Assembly (NCBI GenBank): GCA_027483425.1
Contig: JAIXUR010000227.1
Coordinates: 1-18,046 of the forward strand
Length of the DNA stretch: 18,046 bases
Reading direction: 5' to 3'
Source of the DNA: Cyanobacteriota bacterium
Lineage (GTDB): Bacteria > Cyanobacteriota > Cyanobacteriia > Phormidesmidales > Phormidesmidaceae
Within the stretch, counting starts at the first letter, position 1. Every line of letters begins with the position of its first letter. The translations under genes and the position numbers were made by a program. The notes below the pieces were generated by a model that ran no database searches, was not told the origin of the DNA, and was given only the letters and a program-made list of their open reading frames with translations. Of the stretch, positions 13,981 to 18,046 are shown in pieces.

Positions 13981-14011
13981 GGAATGCTGATAATCAGCAT
14001 TCCCCCTTTTT
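13978..14011 (+). terminator. Rho-independent terminator of rpsU, shared with the convergent ATPase gene
   Basis: A 13-bp perfect stem (GGGGGAATGCTGA / TCAGCATTCCCCC) with a TAA loop is followed by TTTTT. The T tract overlaps the stop codon of the convergent gene (14010-14012), so the same hairpin forms in that gene's 3' end. There the tail is poor in T, so termination should be stronger for rpsU. Confidence 0.93.
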
Positions 14012-16136
14012 AGTGGGCTTTGTGGGCTTTAGGGGGGATTTCCGTGTAGGCGGTGAATGAGGTGTCGGCATTAGCGGTGACCAGGGTCAGCAGCGGCCCC
14101 ACTTGCTCTTGGCCGCTTACGGCTAGTTCGCTGTGGCACAGGACGACGCGATCGCTGACTCGCCCCAATAGATCGCGCAAAATGCGCTCGGGGCGATCGC
14201 GGTGGAGGGTTTCCAGATCCCCTGTGCTCCAGGGACGCCCTGGGTAAGACCCCAAAAACAGTGGGTAGCCAAACAGTAGGTTGTCGGTGCCTGCCAACCA
14301 GCGGGGCGATCCCGCATCAATCCAAAAGTGCCAGCGGTGGCGCAGCCGTTGCAGCCGATACTGATAGACCGTGGCAATGGTAATCACCCGCTCCGACTCG
14401 ACGGGGTAGGGGTTGGCGGTAACCGTGCCCTGGCGCAACAGCACAATAAACCGCGCTAGGGAGGTTTTGAGCGGCTCGGTGGACACGGTACCGAGCAGGG
14501 GCGCGAGCTGGTTGAGGCGATCCTCCACGGCCCAGTAGTGCTGGGCGGTTTCCATCAGTTCTCGCAGGGCAGCGAGTTGGTCAGGGGGGAGGTGGCTACC
14601 GCCCCAAAAGAAGGTTTGAATGGCCCGGTCTAACGCGTTGATCACCCTGGGAGTCAGGCGCTGCTGGCGCTGCTGGCGCTGTTGATCAATCCACTGGCGG
14701 AGGCGATTGTACGCTTCGGTGGCTTTATAGCCGAGCCGATCCCAGCGGTCGAAGCGCTCTACGGGCAACAGCTCGGGTTGTTCGAGGCTGGGTTCAAAGC
14801 AGTGATCGACCAGCAGTTCGGCCCGCACCGGGTCGATTTGGGTCGCCTCAAACCAAGGGCCAGCCTCTGGTGCCTGGGGGATTTGGCTCAAGACCACCAG
14901 CATTTCGGCGACGTCTTCGGCGGTGGCCAGCCGCCCCAACCCTGGGTAGATAAAGGTCAGCAGGGTGAGTAAAGCCCGCACCAGGGGGGAGTGAATCACC
15001 GGTCGCTGGTCGCTGAGGGAGGCCACGGGGAGACCCCGGTTGGTCAGAATTTCGGCCAGGGTATAGCGGGCGATCGCATCTAGTCCCGGCCCAATAATTG
15101 CCACCTCGTGGGGGGCCACCTGTCCGGTGTCTACCGCCTCAAACACGCGCTCTGCGGTCTTGCGCAGCAGTTCTCCCCGCGACACCGTCTGTAGGGTCTC
15201 AAAACAGTCTAGGGGTTCTGGCAACGACAGAGGATCCATAACCCACTGCACCACCTGGTCGCCCCAGCCATGGGCCAGGGAATCGACCGCCGGGGTGAGT
15301 TGGTCGATCACCTGGCACTGCCCTTTGAGATGTTCCAGGCGATCGGGGTCTGCCCCCAACCCCATGCGCACCTTGCCGTGGTGATTCCAGGTCAGGGCCA
15401 CCGGTCGCCCGTGATCGACAAAGACCTGTAACCAATGGGCGGTAATGGCTGGGTACTCATCCAGGTCATCCACAAAGACGCCGCTGTAGCGGGTCAACAG
15501 CTTTTCCTGGTAGAGGGGATGGGGCAGCAAATGCCGCCAGTACAGCTCGGTCATGACCCCGTAGGTCAGCAGACCTCGGCCCAGGCACCAGTCTCGCCAA
15601 TCCACGAGGGCTGTGCCGATCGAGCGCCACACCGACTCGGGGGCAAACCCCGGCGGGATGCCCTCCGGCAGCAGCCAGGGCAGATCTTCCGCCGGAATGC
15701 TGGCGACCGCCGCCATCTGCAAAAAATCGAGCGATCGCCGCACGGTTTGAGCCTCGAGCCACCCCTCCACCGTGAGGGTGCCGTCTAGCAAGGACCGGCG
15801 CCACTGCCCCATGGCGAGATCTTGCTCGTTCTCGGGGCGCAGCCGCAGCGGGAACTGAGGCAAAAGGCCCAATTCGGCCACCAGCAGGGGCCAAAATAGG
15901 GTCACCTCGTCCTGAATAAACCCGTTCGGGGTAGTGGTCACCACCGCCAGGTTGGGGGCCAGATCCCCGAGCCGGGCCGCTAGCCGCAGCCGGTTGTCGC
16001 CATTGGCCGCAAACACGAGGGGGCTCTGGCCCTCGGTGCGGGGATGCGATCGCGCGGCCTCCGCCAACTGCTGAATCAACCAGGTGGTTTTACCGCTACC
16101 TGTTGCGCCGTCAAGCCATAGGGGCCAGTTTGCCAT
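14010..16136 (-). CDS. AddB/UvrD-like superfamily I helicase-related P-loop ATPase
   Basis: The 708-residue protein has Walker A GATGSGKT at 10-17 and a Walker B-like VFVDDLDEYP at 220-229, where UvrD-type helicases have DExQ. The segment VAIIGPGLDAIARYTLAEIL, with PVIHSPLVRALLTLLTF after it, resembles the middle part of UvrD/AddB proteins, where the second half of the helicase rearranges around DNA. The C-terminal quarter (VITIATVYQYRLQRLRHRW and the cysteine-containing VVLCHSELAVSG) also looks AddB-like, but I see no clear nuclease motif or iron-sulfur cysteine set. A role in double-strand-break processing or recombination is inferred. No addA or recB neighbour is present. A CAG-type 9-bp repeat near residue 485 encodes QQRQQRQQR. 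No Shine-Dalgarno is visible. Confidence 0.6.
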   Translation of the reverse strand: MANWPLWLDGATGSGKTTWLIQQLAEAARSHPRTEGQSPLVFAANGDNRLRLAARLGDLAPNLAVVTTTPNGFIQDEVTLFWPLLVAELGLLPQFPLRLRPENEQDLAMGQWRRSLLDGTLTVEGWLEAQTVRRSLDFLQMAAVASIPAEDLPWLLPEGIPPGFAPESVWRSIGTALVDWRDWCLGRGLLTYGVMTELYWRHLLPHPLYQEKLLTRYSGVFVDDLDEYPAITAHWLQVFVDHGRPVALTWNHHGKVRMGLGADPDRLEHLKGQCQVIDQLTPAVDSLAHGWGDQVVQWVMDPLSLPEPLDCFETLQTVSRGELLRKTAERVFEAVDTGQVAPHEVAIIGPGLDAIARYTLAEILTNRGLPVASLSDQRPVIHSPLVRALLTLLTFIYPGLGRLATAEDVAEMLVVLSQIPQAPEAGPWFEATQIDPVRAELLVDHCFEPSLEQPELLPVERFDRWDRLGYKATEAYNRLRQWIDQQRQQRQQRLTPRVINALDRAIQTFFWGGSHLPPDQLAALRELMETAQHYWAVEDRLNQLAPLLGTVSTEPLKTSLARFIVLLRQGTVTANPYPVESERVITIATVYQYRLQRLRHRWHFWIDAGSPRWLAGTDNLLFGYPLFLGSYPGRPWSTGDLETLHRDRPERILRDLLGRVSDRVVLCHSELAVSGQEQVGPLLTLVTANADTSFTAYTEIPPKAHKAH

Positions 16137-16194
16137 GCCAACCGAGGATAGACTCTACTGTGCCCACTCTACCCTGGGCCCCTCCCAGACGAGA

Positions 16195-16222
16195 CAGCCG
16201 AGGTAGTGATTTACCCCGGCTG
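16195..16222. terminator. Stem-loop downstream of psb34
   Basis: CAGCCG (16195-16200) and CGGCTG (16217-16222) pair, with further GGTA/TACC pairing inside. It lies 54 bp beyond the psb34 stop. There is no T tract on the minus strand, so it is either a weak terminator or a 3'-end stabilising structure. Confidence 0.35.
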
Positions 16223-16275
16223 TGGATGAGACGGCTTGGCCGGATCAGACGCCTGCGCTGACCGGCACCAGCCAC

Positions 16276-16446
16276 CTAGGATACAGAGACCGCCACCACC
16301 ATCAGCCCAGCTATCAGCGCCAGGGCCAGCCCACCCAAAATCAAGTAATTACGCTTTTGACTGGCAGTGGGCGGTTCGGCCTCGTACATTTTGGGCTCAC
16401 TGGCAAAGTTGTTCAGGCGACCGCCTTCTTCGGTGGTGTAAGGCAT
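16276..16446 (-). CDS. psb34: Photosystem II assembly protein Psb34
   Basis: A 56-residue single-span thylakoid protein. It begins MPYTTEEGGRLNNFASEPKM, the strongly conserved soluble N-terminus of Psb34 (the Ssl1498 family), and has one hydrophobic helix at about 34-54 (NYLILGGLALALIAGLMVV). Psb34 binds the CP47 antenna protein during assembly of photosystem II, at the site used by high-light-inducible proteins, and shares their N-terminal pattern. AAGGA sits 9 nt before the ATG, a good Shine-Dalgarno, but it lies within a hairpin (see 16457-16489). The gene stands alone between the AddB-like and MBL-fold genes, on the same strand as both. Confidence 0.9.
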   Translation of the reverse strand: MPYTTEEGGRLNNFASEPKMYEAEPPTASQKRNYLILGGLALALIAGLMVVAVSVS

Positions 16447-16456
16447 AGTTATGATT

Positions 16457-16489
16457 CCTTCTTAAAAGTTGACTAACTTTAAAAGAAGG
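16457..16489 (-). promoter_or_regulatory. Leader hairpin masking the psb34 Shine-Dalgarno
   Basis: In the psb34 message the 5' arm CCTTCTTTTAAAGTT pairs with AACTTTTAAGAAGG around the loop AGTC: 7 bp, a 2x1 internal loop, then 6 bp. The 3' arm contains four of the five bases of the Shine-Dalgarno AAGGA (16456-16460). The stem is A/U-rich and could melt readily. This suggests translational control, provided transcription starts upstream of 16489. Confidence 0.55.
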
Positions 16490-16551
16490 TTACCTGAATA
16501 TTGGATCAAATGGGTAGTCTACGCTCTGCCATTGGGGGTGGACAACGGCCG

Positions 16552-17340
16552 TCAAAGCGGTGCGGGCTGTGGCTGGCGCACGACCAACCCAAGGTCGATG
16601 GACTGCCCGACGGTGGGGGCTAACACTCGCGTTGTCATCCCTTTGCCATGGATGGCGGCTTGTAAGTCCTGGGGGCTGCCGATCGCCTTCAGCCAGGTAA
16701 TTAACATCCCGCTATAGGTCACGTCTCCCGCATCGGCGGTGGGTAACACCACCTGGGGCTGGAGCCAGTCCACCAGTTCCAGTGCCCCCTTTTGCCCACG
16801 GATAATCGGGCCCACCAGGGGCAGTGCCAGATCTAGAACCGGGGTGATCACCACATCCACGGGCCCCTCCTGCTTCAGCTCAGGCCGGTGGAAGCCGTGG
16901 GGCTCGTAGAACAACGAGTGGCCCGATTCAACATCCCGCAAGATGTAGCCGTTTTCGACCAGGGTGGGACCGAGGGGAGAGCCCGGTACCGCCTTGATGG
17001 TGACCCGCTGGTTGAGGGTAAAGGTTTCGCCGTGGGTGAGGGCCGTGACCTGACTGTAGCCTAGGTCCGTCGCCACCTTGGCGGCGGCGGGGGAACCGAC
17101 GACCGGAATGCCATGATCCAGCGCCGCCAAGGTCGGGGGATGGGCGTGATCTTCGAGTCCCTGGCTGAGCAGAATCAGGTCAATGGCCTCGGGCAGGGGG
17201 CGAGATTGAGGGTGCTCCCCCTTAAACAGCCAGGCTTGCTGGCCAAAGACCAGCTCTCCTACCAGCCAGGGGTCAACCAGAATGCGCTGGCCGCCGACGC
17301 TAATCAACCAAGAATTGCTGTCTAGCCAGGTGACTTCCAT
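16552..17340 (-). CDS. Metallo-beta-lactamase-fold protein with degenerate metal site
   Basis: A 262-residue protein of the UlaG-like group of the MBL superfamily. The start MEVTWLDSNSWLISVGGQRILVDPW gives the opening beta-strands and the ILVDPW motif typical of the group. The metal motif HxHxDH reads QGLEDH at 60-65, keeping only D64 and H65, and is followed by AHPPT. Later histidines (FYEPHGFHRPEL) may still bind a metal. Such SQGLxDH variants are, as I recall, usual in a cyanobacterial/plant subfamily, so this is probably a subfamily trait rather than decay. The reaction is unknown. It is divergent from the M23-like gene, with a 20-bp palindrome between them. There is no Shine-Dalgarno before the ATG at 17340. 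Confidence 0.8.
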   Translation of the reverse strand: MEVTWLDSNSWLISVGGQRILVDPWLVGELVFGQQAWLFKGEHPQSRPLPEAIDLILLSQGLEDHAHPPTLAALDHGIPVVGSPAAAKVATDLGYSQVTALTHGETFTLNQRVTIKAVPGSPLGPTLVENGYILRDVESGHSLFYEPHGFHRPELKQEGPVDVVITPVLDLALPLVGPIIRGQKGALELVDWLQPQVVLPTADAGDVTYSGMLITWLKAIGSPQDLQAAIHGKGMTTRVLAPTVGQSIDLGLVVRQPQPAPL

Positions 17341-17370
17341 AGGAGGATGCTCGGTGAGATTTATCGATAA

Positions 17371-17390
17371 TTGTAACGAATTCCTTACAA
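17371..17390. promoter_or_regulatory. 20-bp near-perfect palindrome in a divergent promoter region
   Basis: TTGTAACGAATTCCTTACAA is symmetric at 18 of 20 positions. It lies 31 bp upstream of the MBL-fold gene and overlaps a possible minus-strand -10 (TACAAT, 17370-17375). It looks like a dimeric repressor or activator site. The GTA...TAC spacing is 10, not the 8 of a standard NtcA site. Confidence 0.5.
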
Positions 17391-17460
17391 CCCATGGCGC
17401 TAGGTTGACCGGGGGCGAGCGGTAGGGAATCGCGTTGAGCCCTGCAACCGATCCCCCAAA

Positions 17461-17489
17461 TTGTGCAAATGCGCTGATCCCCGTATAAT
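17461..17489 (+). promoter_or_regulatory. Sigma-70-type promoter of the M23-like gene
   Basis: TTGTGC, 17 bp, then a perfect TATAAT (17484-17489). The ATG follows 53 bp after the -10. The -35 matches three of six positions. Confidence 0.7.
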
Positions 17490-17542
17490 CTCTCTGGTCT
17501 CCTGGTTAAATTTTGTCGCTGTTTTTCGCCGCTGGTTTTGCC

Positions 17543-18046
17543 ATGGCCCGTCTCCAGCTCAAGCCCCACACCGTCCTGATTACGGCAACCGGCAAGTCCC
17601 CGATCATGCTGATCCTGCGGCCATTGCCGCTGCTGGTCGGGCTCGCTGTACTGGTGGGGCTCCCGATCACCTGGATCGGCGTGCTGCTTTACCAGAACAC
17701 GCAGCTAGCCCAGCGCAACCAAAATTTGGCTGAAACCGCCAGCGAAGTGCTGACTGAGCTAGACGAGATTGGGGCTGAAATTGAGGTTCTAAAAGACCGA
17801 GCCGGGCTGCCTGAGACCGATCTTCCCCCAGACTCTGTTTCTGAGACTCCGCCTCGGGGTGGCGTGGCCCAGACCGCCCCCGCCGAGGTCATGTTCGAGC
17901 AGGCGCGCCGCCAACTGCCTGGGCTTGAGACGGTGCTGATCAGGGCGGTCAAGCCTGCCCTCAATAAAACCATTGAGTCTGAAGCCGAACAGACCGCTGC
18001 CTTCCCCAGCGGCAAGCCCGTGGCCGGAGATCCGTCGATCTCCTCA
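17543..18046 (+). CDS. Membrane-anchored M23-type peptidase, N-terminal part (cut by window edge)
   Basis: 168 codons without a stop up to the window end. The N-terminus is cytosolic, followed by one membrane helix (about 21-50) and a coiled coil (about 51-86, QLAQRNQNLAETASEVL and after), then a Pro/Thr-rich linker. The last residues, GKPVAGDPSISS, resemble the entry to the LytM/M23 peptidase domain, which in this family continues with a FGxRxxPF-type segment. The zinc motifs HxxxD and HxH are beyond the edge, so catalytic competence cannot be judged. Such proteins trim peptidoglycan cross-links during growth and division. The ATG at 17543 is preferred; an in-frame TTG lies 30 nt upstream. 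A clear promoter precedes it. Confidence 0.72.
   Translation, partial: MARLQLKPHTVLITATGKSPIMLILRPLPLLVGLAVLVGLPITWIGVLLYQNTQLAQRNQNLAETASEVLTELDEIGAEIEVLKDRAGLPETDLPPDSVSETPPRGGVAQTAPAEVMFEQARRQLPGLETVLIRAVKPALNKTIESEAEQTAAFPSGKPVAGDPSISS

Noticed and set aside
15435..15894. Open frames on both strands inside the AddB-like gene
   Set aside because: Shadow frames of a GC-rich coding region; only the 708-codon frame shows a P-loop and family-like blocks.
17371..17390. NtcA site
   Set aside because: The GTA and TAC half-sites are 10 bp apart rather than 8, and no -10 box lies at the usual activator distance.
1..18046. tRNA or rRNA genes
   Set aside because: No cloverleaf or rRNA-like stretch was recognised by eye in the intergenic regions; a tRNAscan run would settle this.

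Overview
The window is from a cyanobacterial chromosome. The evidence is a psb34 photosystem II assembly gene, a plant/cyanobacterial-type lycopene cyclase, a stand-alone CIRCE-controlled groEL, a PilT with a Pro/Ala-rich N-terminus followed by a KaiB-domain gene, and at least eleven copies of the HIP1 octamer GCGATCGC in 18 kb. The sequence is GC-rich. A filamentous Leptolyngbya/Nodosilinea-type organism is plausible, but that is only an impression.

Left part (1-2597): the 5' end of a thioredoxin gene leaves the window at base 1. It is followed by a low-information stretch with a 1333-bp IS4-like insertion sequence. The IS has 17-bp perfect terminal repeats and a 9-bp target duplication, and it sits inside a tandem heptamer array. 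About 890 bp of decayed DNA follows, holding a short remnant of a restriction-endonuclease-like gene. No HIP1 site was found in the first 3.5 kb.

Core (2598-7329, minus strand): a PilT motor ATPase overlaps by 8 nt a CxxC + KaiB-like-domain protein, followed after a short gap by a Ca2+/H+ antiporter. A lycopene cyclase gene lies upstream of this group.

Middle (7576-11943): a PrsW-family membrane protein (plus strand) meets apt tail to tail. apt, corA and groEL2 are all on the minus strand. groEL2 carries a perfect CIRCE operator upstream and a GGM-repeat tail.

Right part (11944-18046): a lipoprotein-like calcineurin-fold phosphoesterase and rpsU (plus strand). rpsU is followed by a 16-bp triple repeat and a strong hairpin terminator that it shares with a convergent AddB/UvrD-like ATPase. 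Then come psb34, with a leader hairpin that masks its Shine-Dalgarno sequence, and a degenerate metallo-beta-lactamase-fold protein. The last gene is the 5' part of a membrane-anchored M23-type peptidase, driven by a consensus -10 promoter.

Most of these are housekeeping genes. The least explained items are the PilT/KaiB-domain pair, the psb34 leader hairpin, the 20-bp palindrome in the last divergent promoter region, and the repeat array fused to the rpsU terminator.
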